Source: Amnibacterium kyonggiense (GTDB lineage: Bacteria; Actinomycetota; Actinomycetes; Actinomycetales; Microbacteriaceae). From it: a DNA stretch of 64,000 nucleotides. How positions within the stretch are numbered: the stretch's first letter is position 1; every line of letters begins with the position of its first letter. Shown one piece after another: positions 10,266 to 18,771 of this stretch. Under the pieces are notes generated by a model. The model was not told the DNA's origin. It ran no database searches and worked only from the letters and a program-made list of their open reading frames with translations. Position numbers and translations under genes: made by a program. The DNA is taken from positions 1 to 64,000 of the forward strand of contig NZ_SOAM01000002.1 in the NCBI RefSeq assembly GCF_004364555.1, given 5' to 3'.

Positions 10266-11070
10266 CCGGGACGTGCAGGTCGACGCGGCCCCGACGTTCC
10301 GGGTCCGCGTCGGCGGCTTCGACGGCCCGTTCGACCTGCTGCTCGACCTGATCGGTCGGCACGAGCTCGACGTGACCGAGCTCGCCCTCTCGATCGTCAC
10401 CGACGAGTTCCTCGCGCACCTCGAGCACCTCGGGGACGACGCCGACCTCGACCAGACGAGTGGCTTCCTCGTCGTCGGCGCGACCCTGCTGGACGCGAAG
10501 ATCGCCGGCCTCCTGCCCGCCGGCGAGGTCGTCGACGCGGAGGCCGTCGCGATGCTGGAGGCGCGGGACCTCCTCTTCGCCCGACTGCTGCAGTACCGCG
10601 CCTTCAAGGAGGCGTCGACCTGGTTCGCGGAGGCACTCGCACTCGAGGAGGCCCGGCACGCGCACCGCGGTGCCGTTCGCGAGCACCAGCTGCCGCCCGC
10701 GGCACCGCCCGAGCTGGACGTGGACCTCGCCGCGTTCGCGCAGCTCGCCGCGCTCGCCCTGGCTCCCCGCCCGGAGCCGACGGTCGGCCTCGACCACCTG
10801 CACGGTTCGGCGATCGGCCTCCGCGAGCAGGCGGCGGAGGTCGTCAGCCTCCTGCGCCGGGGCTCGTCCATGTCCTTCCTCGACCTCGCGGGACCGGCGG
10901 CGACCCGGCCCGTGGTCGTCGCGAGGTTCCTCGCGGTGCTCGAGCTGTACCGGCTCGGGGCGATCGCGTTCGAGCAGCTCGACCCGCTCGGCGCGCTCGT
11001 CGTGCGGTGGACGGCCCAGGACTGGGACGACGCGACGCTCGCCCGGCTCGGTGGGGGCTTCGATGAGTGA
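10252..11070 (+). CDS. scpA: Segregation and condensation protein A
   Basis: Encodes 272 residues from a GTG inside the parA 3' end. The family N-terminus is clear (FRVRVGGFDGPFDLLLDLIG, residues ~13-32), followed by DVTELALSIVTDEFLAHL. The C-terminal winged helix (RPVVVARFLAVLELYRLGAI) is present. ScpA is the kleisin subunit that bridges the SMC dimer and binds ScpB. Overlap with both parA and scpB indicates a single transcript and coupled translation. Length is normal. Confidence 0.93.
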   Translation: MPSPDRDVQVDAAPTFRVRVGGFDGPFDLLLDLIGRHELDVTELALSIVTDEFLAHLEHLGDDADLDQTSGFLVVGATLLDAKIAGLLPAGEVVDAEAVAMLEARDLLFARLLQYRAFKEASTWFAEALALEEARHAHRGAVREHQLPPAAPPELDVDLAAFAQLAALALAPRPEPTVGLDHLHGSAIGLREQAAEVVSLLRRGSSMSFLDLAGPAATRPVVVARFLAVLELYRLGAIAFEQLDPLGALVVRWTAQDWDDATLARLGGGFDE

Positions 11071-11818
11071 CCGTTCGGCGCCGGCGCGGCGCACGCCGCA
11101 GGAGCCGGTCGCCCTCCTGCTCTCCGGCCTGCTCGGCGCCCCCGTCGACGACGCCGAGCTCGCGGCCGCGTTCGGTGCGCGGGAGGAGGCCCCGGCCCCC
11201 GCGGCGGACCCGGCCCCTGCAGCGGACCCGGCGCCCGCGCCCGCCCGGGGGCACGCGCCGTCGGCGCTCGACGACCTCGACGAGCGCGTCGAGGCGCTGC
11301 TCGTCGTCGCCGACCGCCCGCTCGACCTGCTGACGATCGCCAGCGCGGTCGACCGCCCCGTCGCGGTCGTGCGCCAGGCGGTCGAGCGCATCCGCGACGA
11401 CTACGACGGCCGCGACGGCGGGCGGCGCCGCGGGTTCGAGCTGCGCGAGCTCGCGCTCGGCTGGCGCCTCTACGCCCGGCCGGCGCACGACGAGAGCGTG
11501 CGCCACCTGCTCGAGATCGAGACCGCCGGACGGCTGAGCCAGGCCGCCCTCGAGACCCTCGCCGTGATCGCCTATCGCCAGCCGGTGTCGCGGGGGCAGG
11601 TCGCCGCGATCCGCGCCGTCTCCGTCGACTCGGTGCTGAAGACGCTCGTCGCTCGCGGCCTCGTCACAGAGGTCGGGCGCTCCGAGGAGACCGGCGCGAT
11701 CCTGTACGGCACGACGGGCGACCTGCTCGTCGCGCTCGGCATCCGCTCGCTCGCCGAGCTGCCGCCGCTCGCCCCGCTGCTCGAAGGCGTCGAGGGGGCG
11801 CACGCCGATGTCCGCTGA
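11063..11818 (+). CDS. scpB: Segregation and condensation protein B
   Basis: Encodes 251 residues starting at an ATG inside the scpA 3' end. An Ala/Pro-rich linker (~residues 35-65) precedes two winged-helix domains. The second contains the conserved stretch LETLAVIAYRQPVSRGQVAAI and then SVLKTLVARGLVTEVGRSE. ScpB is the small winged-helix partner of ScpA in the SMC condensin. The Pro/Ala linker is longer than usual but typical for high-GC actinobacteria. Confidence 0.93.
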   Translation: MSDRSAPARRTPQEPVALLLSGLLGAPVDDAELAAAFGAREEAPAPAADPAPAADPAPAPARGHAPSALDDLDERVEALLVVADRPLDLLTIASAVDRPVAVVRQAVERIRDDYDGRDGGRRRGFELRELALGWRLYARPAHDESVRHLLEIETAGRLSQAALETLAVIAYRQPVSRGQVAAIRAVSVDSVLKTLVARGLVTEVGRSEETGAILYGTTGDLLVALGIRSLAELPPLAPLLEGVEGAHADVR

Positions 11819-12596
11819 GCAGCGACCGGATCCCTCGACGGGCTCGGAGCGGCGTGGCGAGCGGCTGCAGAAGGTGCTCGCCGCCGCGGGCGTCGCCTCC
11901 CGCCGCGCCTCCGAGGAGCTCATGGCCGCGGGACGCGTCGCGGTGAACGGCCGCACGGCCACCGAGCCGGGGACGCGCGTCGACCCGGCGGTGGACGAGG
12001 TCGCCGTCGACGGCGTGCCCGTGCGGGTCGACCCCGAGCGGCGGACCGTCATCCTCCACAAGCCGACGGGCGTCGTGTCGTCGATGCAGGACGACCGCGG
12101 GCGGCCGGATCTCTCCCAGTACGCGGATCGCTACGAGGAGCGGCTGTTCAACGTCGGCCGGCTCGACACGGACACCTCCGGGCTCCTGCTGCTGACGAAC
12201 GACGGGGACCTCGCGCAGGTGCTCGCGCACCCGTCCTTCGGCGTGACGAAGACCTACATCGCGCTCGTCGAGGGGGCCGTGAAGCCCGCCGCGCTGCACC
12301 GCCTCCGGGAGGGGGTCGAGCTCGACGACGGCCCGATCGCCGCCGACCGCGTCCGGATCCTGCCGGGCGGTGCGCAGCCCGGCGCGACCCTGCTCGAGGT
12401 GACGCTGCACTCCGGGCGCAACCGGATCGTGCGGCGGATGCTCGACGCGGTCGGCCACCCGGTGCGGGAGCTCGCGCGCCGCGAATTCGGCCCGCTCAAG
12501 CTCGGGGACCTGCAGGCCGGCCGGTCCAGGGACCTGACGGCGGCGGAGTTCGGGGCGCTCGCGACCCTCGTGAGGCGGGGGCGGCCCGACCGGTAG
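11808..12596 (+). CDS. Pseudouridine synthase, RluB/RsuA family
   Basis: Encodes 262 residues starting at an ATG inside the scpB 3' end. An S4 domain (RLQKVLAAAGVASRRASEEL) is followed by the catalytic domain with the Asp in VGRLDTDTSGLLLLTNDG and with the motif VTLHSGRNRIVRRMLDAVG. These enzymes isomerise a specific uridine in 23S (RluB) or 16S (RsuA) rRNA. The position directly after scpAB is the usual place of rluB in Gram-positive genomes, so RluB is the likelier member. I leave the symbol blank because the target base cannot be read from sequence. Confidence 0.9.
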   Translation: MSAEQRPDPSTGSERRGERLQKVLAAAGVASRRASEELMAAGRVAVNGRTATEPGTRVDPAVDEVAVDGVPVRVDPERRTVILHKPTGVVSSMQDDRGRPDLSQYADRYEERLFNVGRLDTDTSGLLLLTNDGDLAQVLAHPSFGVTKTYIALVEGAVKPAALHRLREGVELDDGPIAADRVRILPGGAQPGATLLEVTLHSGRNRIVRRMLDAVGHPVRELARREFGPLKLGDLQAGRSRDLTAAEFGALATLVRRGRPDR

Positions 12597-12599
12597 GCT
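12594..12599 (+). promoter_or_regulatory. -10 element of tyrA (leaderless type)
   Basis: TAGGCT fits TANNNT and overlaps the stop of the pseudouridine synthase gene. The GTG of tyrA begins 8 bases later and has no ribosome binding site, so the tyrA-cmk-der genes probably have their own leaderless promoter. Confidence 0.5.
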
Positions 12600-12607
12600 G
12601 TTCGCCC

Positions 12608-13684
12608 GTGTCCGCCCGCACCACGGGGCAGGTCCGGGTCGTCGGCACCGGGCTGCTCGGCACGAGCATCGGGCTCGGCCTCTCGTCCCTCGCCGTCGAC
12701 GTCGTCCTCGACGACGTCTCGCCGGCGACCCTGGCGCTCGCGGTGGACTACGGCGCCGGCAGGCCCACGAAGCCCGCGGACGCGCCCGCCCTCGTCGTCG
12801 TCGCCGTCCCGCCGGACGTGACCGCGGACGTCGTCGCCGCGGAGCTCGCGCGCTACCCGGAGGCGCTCGTCACAGACGTCGCGAGCGTGAAGGCCGGGCC
12901 GCTCGCCGCGCTCGAGGCGGCCGGCGCCGCGACCGACCGCTACCTCGGCGGCCACCCGATGGCCGGTCGCGAGCGCGGGGGCCCGATCGCCGGCCGCGCC
13001 GACCTCTTCCTCGGGCGGCCGTGGGTGATCACGCCGCACGCCGGCTCGCGCCCGGAGCACGCCGCCGTGCTCGAAGCGCTCGCGCTCGACCTCGGCGCGG
13101 TTCCGGTGCGGCTCGCCGCCGATCGGCACGACGACGCCGTCGCGGTCGTCTCGCACGCCCCGCAGCTCGTCTCCAGCCTGCTCGCCGCGCGCCTCGTCGA
13201 CGCCCCCGACCACGCGACCGACCTCGCCGGGCAGGGCCTCCGCGACACCACCCGCATCGCGGCCAGCGACCCGACCCTCTGGGTGGAGATCCTCAGCGCG
13301 AACGCGGCGCGGATCCTCCCGATCCTCACCGACCTCCGCGACGACCTCGACGCGGTGCTCGACGCCCTGGCGGACCCGTCGGCGCGCGGCGCCCGGCGCG
13401 CGCTCGCGGACGTGCTCGCGGCGGGCAACGACGGCGTCGCCCGGATCCCCGGCAAGCACGGCGTCGACCTCCGCACCACGACGATGGTGGTGCTGGTCGA
13501 CGACCGCCCCGGACAGATCGCCCGCCTGCTCACCGAGATCGGCGAGCTCGGCGTGAACCTCGAGGACATGCGCCTCGAGCACTCGCCGGGGGCGCCGATC
13601 GGGATCGTGGAGATCGCGGTCGCCCCGGAGGTCGCGGGCGGCCTCGAGGCGGACCTGCGCGGCCGCGGATGGCGGATCGCATGA
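12608..13684 (+). CDS. tyrA: Prephenate dehydrogenase
   Basis: Encodes 358 residues from a GTG start. It has an N-terminal Rossmann motif VVGTGLLGTSIGLGL, the GGHPMAGRERGG signature of the prephenate dehydrogenase family, and a C-terminal ACT domain (TTMVVLVDDRPGQIARLLTE, from ~residue 292). It oxidatively decarboxylates prephenate to 4-hydroxyphenylpyruvate for tyrosine synthesis. The ACT domain suggests feedback control by an amino acid. It starts 11 bases after the pseudouridine synthase stop and is followed by cmk 13 bases downstream. Confidence 0.92.
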   Translation: MSARTTGQVRVVGTGLLGTSIGLGLSSLAVDVVLDDVSPATLALAVDYGAGRPTKPADAPALVVVAVPPDVTADVVAAELARYPEALVTDVASVKAGPLAALEAAGAATDRYLGGHPMAGRERGGPIAGRADLFLGRPWVITPHAGSRPEHAAVLEALALDLGAVPVRLAADRHDDAVAVVSHAPQLVSSLLAARLVDAPDHATDLAGQGLRDTTRIAASDPTLWVEILSANAARILPILTDLRDDLDAVLDALADPSARGARRALADVLAAGNDGVARIPGKHGVDLRTTTMVVLVDDRPGQIARLLTEIGELGVNLEDMRLEHSPGAPIGIVEIAVAPEVAGGLEADLRGRGWRIA

Positions 13685-13697
13685 CGGAGGAGCAGCA

Positions 13698-14372
13698 GTG
13701 GGCGTGATCGTGGCGGTGGACGGCCCGGCCGGGAGCGGCAAGTCGAGCGTCTCGCGGGCGGCCGCGGTCGAGCTCGGCTACGCCTTCCTCGACACGGGGG
13801 CCGCGTACCGCGCCCTGGCATGGAGCGTGCTCGAGCACGGCGGCGACCCGGAGGACGCGGGCGACGTCGAGCGCGCCCTCGACGGCTTCGCGTTCACCTC
13901 CGCCGACGACCCGGCGGAGCGCTGGGTGCGAGTCGGCGACGTCGACGTGACGGAGGCCATCCGGACCCCGCGCGTCACCGCGGCGGTCAGCGGCATCGCT
14001 CGCGTGCCCGCCGTGCGGGCGCGGCTGAACGACGGCTTCCGCGCGCGGCTGGCCGCCGCCGAGCCGGGCGTCGTCGCCGAGGGCCGCGACATCACCACCG
14101 TCGTCGCGCCGCACGCGGACGTCCGGGTGCTGCTCACCGCGAGCCCCGAGGTGCGGGCGTCGCGCCGGGCGCGCGAGCTGCCCGAGGAGGACCACGGCGC
14201 CGTCGCGCGCTCGATCGCCGAGCGCGACGCGAAGGACAGCCGCGTGGTCGACTTCCTCGAGGCCGCGGAGGGCGTGACCACGCTCGACTCGACCGACCTC
14301 GACTTCGCCGGCACCGTCGGCGCCCTCGTCGCCCTGGTGCGCCAGGCGGCCGGATTGGAGCCCGTCTCATGA
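13698..14372 (+). CDS. cmk: (d)CMP kinase
   Basis: Encodes 224 residues from a GTG start with GGAGGAG just upstream, between 13686 and 13692. The P-loop [17 protein letters not shown] is at residues ~7-23. [17 protein letters not shown] and [15 protein letters not shown] are family motifs, and the C-terminal [18 protein letters not shown] region binds substrate. It phosphorylates CMP and dCMP with ATP. The stop overlaps der as ATGA. The tyrA-cmk-der order is standard. Confidence 0.93.
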   Translation: MGVIVAVDGPAGSGKSSVSRAAAVELGYAFLDTGAAYRALAWSVLEHGGDPEDAGDVERALDGFAFTSADDPAERWVRVGDVDVTEAIRTPRVTAAVSGIARVPAVRARLNDGFRARLAAAEPGVVAEGRDITTVVAPHADVRVLLTASPEVRASRRARELPEEDHGAVARSIAERDAKDSRVVDFLEAAEGVTTLDSTDLDFAGTVGALVALVRQAAGLEPVS

Positions 14373-15880
14373 CCGACGCCGACGACGAGTTCGACGCCAC
14401 CCCCGACGACCTCGCGGAGCGCCTCGGCGCGATCGACGACGACGCGGCCGAGCGGAGGGCGGCGACCCTGCGGCTCGGGCTCGAGGACTACGCGCTCGAG
14501 GACGAGGACCGCCTGCTGCTCGAAGCGGGTGACATCGAGGACGCCGAGTCCGGCGCGGGCGCCGCGCTGCCGGTGCTCGCGATCGTCGGCCGGCCGAACG
14601 TCGGCAAGTCGGCGCTCGTGAACCGGATCCTCGGGCGCCGCGCCGCGGTCGTCGAGGACGTGCCGGGCGTGACGCGCGACCGCGTGACCTATCGCGCCGA
14701 GTGGGAGGGACGCGAGTTCACGCTCGTCGACACCGGCGGCTGGGAGCCCGACGCCTCAGGGCTCGACGCGGCCGTCGCCGCGCAGGCCGAGATCGCGATC
14801 GACCTCGCCGACGCCGTGCTCTTCGTCGTCGACTCGATCGTCGGCGCCACGAGCACGGACGAGCAGGTCGTCAGGATGCTCCGCGCCTCGAAGAAGCCCG
14901 TCCGGCTCGTCGCGAACAAGGTCGACGGCGAGCGGCAGGAGGCGTACATCGGCGAGCTCTGGGGCCTCGGTCTCGGCGAGCCGTGGCCGACCTCCGCGGT
15001 GCACGGCCGCGGCGTCGCGGACCTGCTCGACGAGGTCATGCGGATCCTGCCGACCGAGTCCGCGGTCGCGAAGCCCGAGGAGCGCGGACCGCGTCGCGTC
15101 GCCCTCGTCGGGCGGCCGAACGTCGGCAAGTCGAGCCTGCTGAACAAGTCGGCGCGCGAGGAGCGCGTGGTCGTCTCCGACACCGCGGGCACCACGCGCG
15201 ACCCGGTCGACGAGCAGATCGAGATCGCCGGCACGGTGTGGCGCTTCGTCGACACCGCGGGCATCCGCCGCCGGACGCACCTCTCGCAGGGCGCGGACTT
15301 CTACGCCTCCCTCCGCACGCAGGCCGCGCTCGAGCGCGCCGAGGTCGCGGTGGTCCTGTTCGACGTCACCGAGCCGATCAGCGAGGCGGACATCCGCATC
15401 GTCGACATGGTGCTCGAGTCCGGCCGAGCGCTCGTGCTCGCGTTCAACAAGTGGGACCTGCTCGACGACGACCGCCGCCGGTACCTCGAGCGGGAGATCG
15501 AGCAGGAGCTCGCGCACGTCGCGTGGGCGCCGCGCGTGAACATCTCCGCCCGCACCGGTCGGCACCTCGAGAAGCTCGTCCCGGCGCTCGAGGCGGCGCT
15601 CGACGGCTGGGACACGCGCATCCCGACCGGCAAGTTCAACGCTTTCATCGCCGAGCTCACGGCGGCGCACCCGCACCCCGTCCGCGGCGGCAAGCAGCCC
15701 CGCATCCTGTTCGGGACGCAGGCCGGCAGCCGGCCGCCCACCTTCGTGCTGTTCACGACCGGCTTCCTCGACCCGGGGTACCGCCGTTTCGTGCAGCGCC
15801 GCCTCCGCGAGGTCTACGGCTTCGTGGGCACGCCGATCGTGGTCAACATGCGCGTGAGGGAGCGTCGCCAGCGCAGCTGA
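14369..15880 (+). CDS. der: Ribosome biogenesis GTPase Der (EngA)
   Basis: Encodes 503 residues with two GTPase domains in tandem. The first has G1 [16 protein letters not shown] near residue 73, G3 LVDTGGWE and G4 ANKVD. The second has G1 [17 protein letters not shown]3 [10 protein letters not shown] and G4 FNKWD. A C-terminal KH-like domain ([18 protein letters not shown]) follows. Der assists 50S subunit assembly. An acidic N-terminal extension of ~65 residues precedes the first G domain, as in other actinobacterial Der proteins. A longer upstream frame is not supported because the ATGA overlap with cmk fixes the start. Confidence 0.94.
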   Translation: MTDADDEFDATPDDLAERLGAIDDDAAERRAATLRLGLEDYALEDEDRLLLEAGDIEDAESGAGAALPVLAIVGRPNVGKSALVNRILGRRAAVVEDVPGVTRDRVTYRAEWEGREFTLVDTGGWEPDASGLDAAVAAQAEIAIDLADAVLFVVDSIVGATSTDEQVVRMLRASKKPVRLVANKVDGERQEAYIGELWGLGLGEPWPTSAVHGRGVADLLDEVMRILPTESAVAKPEERGPRRVALVGRPNVGKSSLLNKSAREERVVVSDTAGTTRDPVDEQIEIAGTVWRFVDTAGIRRRTHLSQGADFYASLRTQAALERAEVAVVLFDVTEPISEADIRIVDMVLESGRALVLAFNKWDLLDDDRRRYLEREIEQELAHVAWAPRVNISARTGRHLEKLVPALEAALDGWDTRIPTGKFNAFIAELTAAHPHPVRGGKQPRILFGTQAGSRPPTFVLFTTGFLDPGYRRFVQRRLREVYGFVGTPIVVNMRVRERRQRS

Positions 15881-15932
15881 GCCGTGCGCTTCGGCGGCAT
15901 GGTCCGCCGCTCTCCGGGGGCGAAACGAGAAC

Positions 15933-16805
15933 TCAGGGGCGGGGGAGGCGGATCTCGACGAGCTCGCCGGTGATGCGCGTCTCGAAGCGGATCGCCGGCG
16001 CCGTCGCCGGGCCGTGGACGACATCGCCGGTCGCGATCTCGAAGACGCTGCCCCGGGTGGTCGTGATCGTCGCCCCGGCGTGGCCGGGATCGGTGAGCAC
16101 GCCGTCCGAGAGCGGCTCGCCGAGGTGCGTCGACACGTCGGCGAGCACGTCGACGCGGCCGCCGCGGCGGAGGACGAACAGGGCCGTCCCGCCGATCTCG
16201 CCCCGCACCGGCTCCTCCTCCGGCAGCTCGTCGAGCTCGCCGATCGCGTGCCAGCCCTCGGGGAAGGTGTGGACGACGGCGTCGGCGTGGTTCGCGCCGA
16301 CCGCCTGGCGGTAGCCCAGGTGGCCGCCGAGGTATCCGCCGAACCCGACGAGGCCGAAGCCCGCGAAGCCGAGCGCCTTGCCGAGGCCCTCGCGCCCGCT
16401 CCTGCGTGCGAGCCAGGAGGCGGCGTAGAGCATCCACGCGGTCTCGTTCGCGACGGCGTGCACGATGCCGACGCGCTGCTGCTGCCGGTCCGAGCGCGCC
16501 CAATCGGCCCAGCCGGCGGCGATCGCGGGGAGGGCCCCGACCACGCCGGCCCCGACGAGCACGCGGGCCGCGCGCTCGGTGCCCGGCACGAGGTCGAGCA
16601 CGGCGGCGCCGATCCAGCTGCCGGCGGGCACCAGGACCATCGCCGGGTGCAGGGGGTGGCCTGCTGGTACGCCGTGCAGCACGTCCTCCAGCGCCCGCGG
16701 CTTCAGCACGGCGTCGACGACGCCGTGCACGCGGGCGATCACGCCGTCGAGGACCGCCGCGTCCTCGAGCTTCACGATCGGCTTCAGGATGCGCAACTCA
16801 CGCAT
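15933..16805 (-). CDS. DUF2231 membrane protein with degenerate Rieske-like domain
   Basis: Encodes 290 residues. Residues ~35-165 resemble the DUF2231 membrane domain: GHPLHPAMVLVPAGSWIGAAVL, then several hydrophobic segments and HAVANETAWMLYAASWLARR. The C-terminal ~105 residues align by eye with Rieske [2Fe-2S] domains (VLADVSTHLGEPLSDGVL, then GSVFEIATGDVVHGPATAPA). However, the first ligand pair Cys-x-His is Ser-Thr-His and the second Cys-x-x-His is replaced by Thr residues. The protein has no cysteine at all, so it cannot hold a normal cluster. The start has GGAGCGG upstream. Role unknown; the usual fused proteins are thought to be redox membrane proteins. Confidence 0.8.
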   Translation of the reverse strand: MRELRILKPIVKLEDAAVLDGVIARVHGVVDAVLKPRALEDVLHGVPAGHPLHPAMVLVPAGSWIGAAVLDLVPGTERAARVLVGAGVVGALPAIAAGWADWARSDRQQQRVGIVHAVANETAWMLYAASWLARRSGREGLGKALGFAGFGLVGFGGYLGGHLGYRQAVGANHADAVVHTFPEGWHAIGELDELPEEEPVRGEIGGTALFVLRRGGRVDVLADVSTHLGEPLSDGVLTDPGHAGATITTTRGSVFEIATGDVVHGPATAPAIRFETRITGELVEIRLPRP

Positions 16806-16930
16806 GTCCGCTCCGTTCCCGCCGACGTCGGCGTGTCACGTCCACCCGACCGGTCGCGCGCCGACGCTGCAAGCAGACCGCCGACGTCGCAGCCGTTCCC
16901 CGGCAGACCTGCAGAACGCGCTCAGGCCGC

Positions 16931-17872
16931 TCAGCGCAGCAGGTCGGCGAGGGCGGCGTCGATCTCGTGCGTCGCGCGGAGCGATCCCGGCAGCGGCGTG
17001 CCGTAGAAGCCGTGGATCAGCCCGGGATAGGTGCGGTGCCAGACCGGCACCCCGGCCGCGACCAGCGCCGCCGCGTACGCGACGCCCTCGTCGCGCAGCG
17101 GGTCGTACTCCGCGGTCGCGATGACGGCGGGCGCGACGCCCGCGAGATCGGGCGTGCGCAGCGGCGCGATCCGTGGGTCGTCGATCAGGGCGCGCGCCTC
17201 CTCGGCGTCCGGCTGCAGGCCGGTGTACTGCTCGAAGAACCAGTCCATGTCGCGCGCGGTGAGGAAGTAGCCCTCCGCGTTCTCGCCGCGGGAGGCGTAG
17301 TCGCCGCCCGGGTCGACCGCCGGGTAGGCGAGCAGCTGCGCGGCGAGCGGGATCCCCGCATCGCGGGCGTGGACCGCGGTGACGGCAGCGAGGTTCGCGC
17401 CGGCGCTGTCGCCGCCCACGACGAGCCGGTCCGGGTCGCCGCCGAACTCCTCGATGCGGCCGGCGACCGTCGCGAAGACGGACCAGGCGTCCTCCACCCC
17501 GCCCGGGAAGGGGCGCTCGGGCGCGAGGCCGTAGTCGACGCTGATGACGACCGCGCCGACGTCGGTCGCGAGCAGCCGCACGGTCAGGTCGTGCGTGTCG
17601 AGGTCACCCATGACGAAGCCGCCACCGTGCAGGTAGACGATCGTCGGTGCGGGGGAGGAGACCTGCGGCCGGTACACGCGGCACCGCACGCCGCCGATCA
17701 CCTCGTCGCGGATCTCCCCGATGCGCGGCAGCGTCGCCGGGTCGCGGCGGTCGGCGCCGGAGATGCCGCGCAGCACCGCGCGCGCCGTGGGCACGTCGGA
17801 GTCGGCGGGGCCGGGGAGGCCGCGGCGCTGCAGCTCCTGCAGCATCTGCGCGGTGTCGGGGTCGAGCGGCAC
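16931..17872 (-). CDS. Alpha/beta hydrolase (HSL/lipase-esterase family)
   Basis: Encodes 313 residues from a GTG start preceded by AAGGACGG. It shows the hormone-sensitive-lipase family oxyanion motif YLHGGGFVMGD (residues ~77-87) and the nucleophile elbow VVGGDSAGANLA. The acid is in TAEYDPLRDEG and the catalytic His in GLIHGFYG. Cytosolic esterase activity on short acyl esters or lactones is expected. It is the last gene of a three-gene minus-strand operon behind a Baeyer-Villiger monooxygenase, whose ester products it could hydrolyse. All catalytic residues are present. Confidence 0.9.
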   Translation of the reverse strand: MPLDPDTAQMLQELQRRGLPGPADSDVPTARAVLRGISGADRRDPATLPRIGEIRDEVIGGVRCRVYRPQVSSPAPTIVYLHGGGFVMGDLDTHDLTVRLLATDVGAVVISVDYGLAPERPFPGGVEDAWSVFATVAGRIEEFGGDPDRLVVGGDSAGANLAAVTAVHARDAGIPLAAQLLAYPAVDPGGDYASRGENAEGYFLTARDMDWFFEQYTGLQPDAEEARALIDDPRIAPLRTPDLAGVAPAVIATAEYDPLRDEGVAYAAALVAAGVPVWHRTYPGLIHGFYGTPLPGSLRATHEIDAALADLLR

Positions 17873-17906
17873 GGGATCCGTCCTTCGTCTCGTGGTGGCG
17901 GGGTGG

Positions 17907-18758
17907 TCAGTAGCGGTAGAAGCCCTCGCCGGACTCGACGCCCAGCTTCCCCTGGTCGAGGTAGTGCTCCTTCAGGTACGCCGCCCAGACCGCGGCCCGG
18001 GGGTCGGCGGAGGCGATCGCGTAGGCGGTGCGGAGCCCGACGACGTCGTAGATCTGGAACGGGCCCGCGGGCGCGCCGGTCGCCTTCCGCCAGGTCAGGT
18101 CGATGGTCGCGGGGTCGGCGACGCCCTTCACGAGCAGCTCGGCGGCGGCCCCGAGGAAGGGGATGAGGAGGGAGTTCAGCACGTAGCCCGGCTGCTCCTT
18201 GTGCAGCCGGATCGCGACCATGCCGATGGCCTCGGCGAACGCCTGCACGCGGTCCGCGACCTCCGGATCGGTGGCGGGGGTGCCCATCACCTCGGCGGTG
18301 TTGTTCACCCACACGTGGTTCGCGAAGTGGAGGGCGAGGAACCGGTCGGGGCGCCCGGTCGCGTCCGCGATGGCGCTCGGCAGCAGGCTGGAGGAGTTCG
18401 TCGCGAACACCGTCGCCTCGGGTGCCGCCGCGCCGATCCGGGCCCACACGTCGCGCTTCAGCTCGAGGCGCTCGGGCACGGCCTCGATGACGAGGTCCGC
18501 CTCCCGGACGGCCTCCGCGAGGTCGCTGACGAGGCGGATTCGGCCGGGGGCGCCGCGGTAGGCCTCGGCGTCCGGCATCTGCGCGGCCGCTTCGGCGGCG
18601 AACGCGTCGAGCCGGCCGCGTCCCGTGGTGAGCGCGGCGTCGTCGATGTCGAACGCGGTCACGTCGACGCCGTGCGCCGCGGTCTGCAGGGCGATCTGCG
18701 CGCCGAGCACGCCGAGGCCGAGCACGGTGACGCGGGCGAAGGGGCTGGAGGAGGGCAT
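17907..18758 (-). CDS. 3-hydroxyacyl-CoA dehydrogenase family protein
   Basis: Encodes 283 residues. The N-terminal Rossmann motif is VTVLGLGVLGAQIALQTA with the acidic NAD-selecting FDID. The catalytic region reads TNSSSLLPSAI and HFANHVWVNNTAEVM, and the C-terminal helical dimerisation domain has the ATGAPAGPFQIYDVVGL motif. Such enzymes oxidise 3-hydroxyacyl-CoA with NAD. The start at 18758 with GAAAGG upstream removes 17 poorly conserved residues from the longer frame. It lies 13 bases downstream of the Baeyer-Villiger monooxygenase in the same operon, suggesting use in the following oxidation steps. Confidence 0.87.
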   Translation of the reverse strand: MPSSSPFARVTVLGLGVLGAQIALQTAAHGVDVTAFDIDDAALTTGRGRLDAFAAEAAAQMPDAEAYRGAPGRIRLVSDLAEAVREADLVIEAVPERLELKRDVWARIGAAAPEATVFATNSSSLLPSAIADATGRPDRFLALHFANHVWVNNTAEVMGTPATDPEVADRVQAFAEAIGMVAIRLHKEQPGYVLNSLLIPFLGAAAELLVKGVADPATIDLTWRKATGAPAGPFQIYDVVGLRTAYAIASADPRAAVWAAYLKEHYLDQGKLGVESGEGFYRY

Positions 18759-18771
18759 GGTGCCTTTCGGG

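Noticed and set aside
15881-15932. Terminator between der and the DUF2231 gene
   Set aside because: CGGCGG and CCGCCG can pair around six bases, but the 6-base stem is too short to distinguish from GC-rich background.
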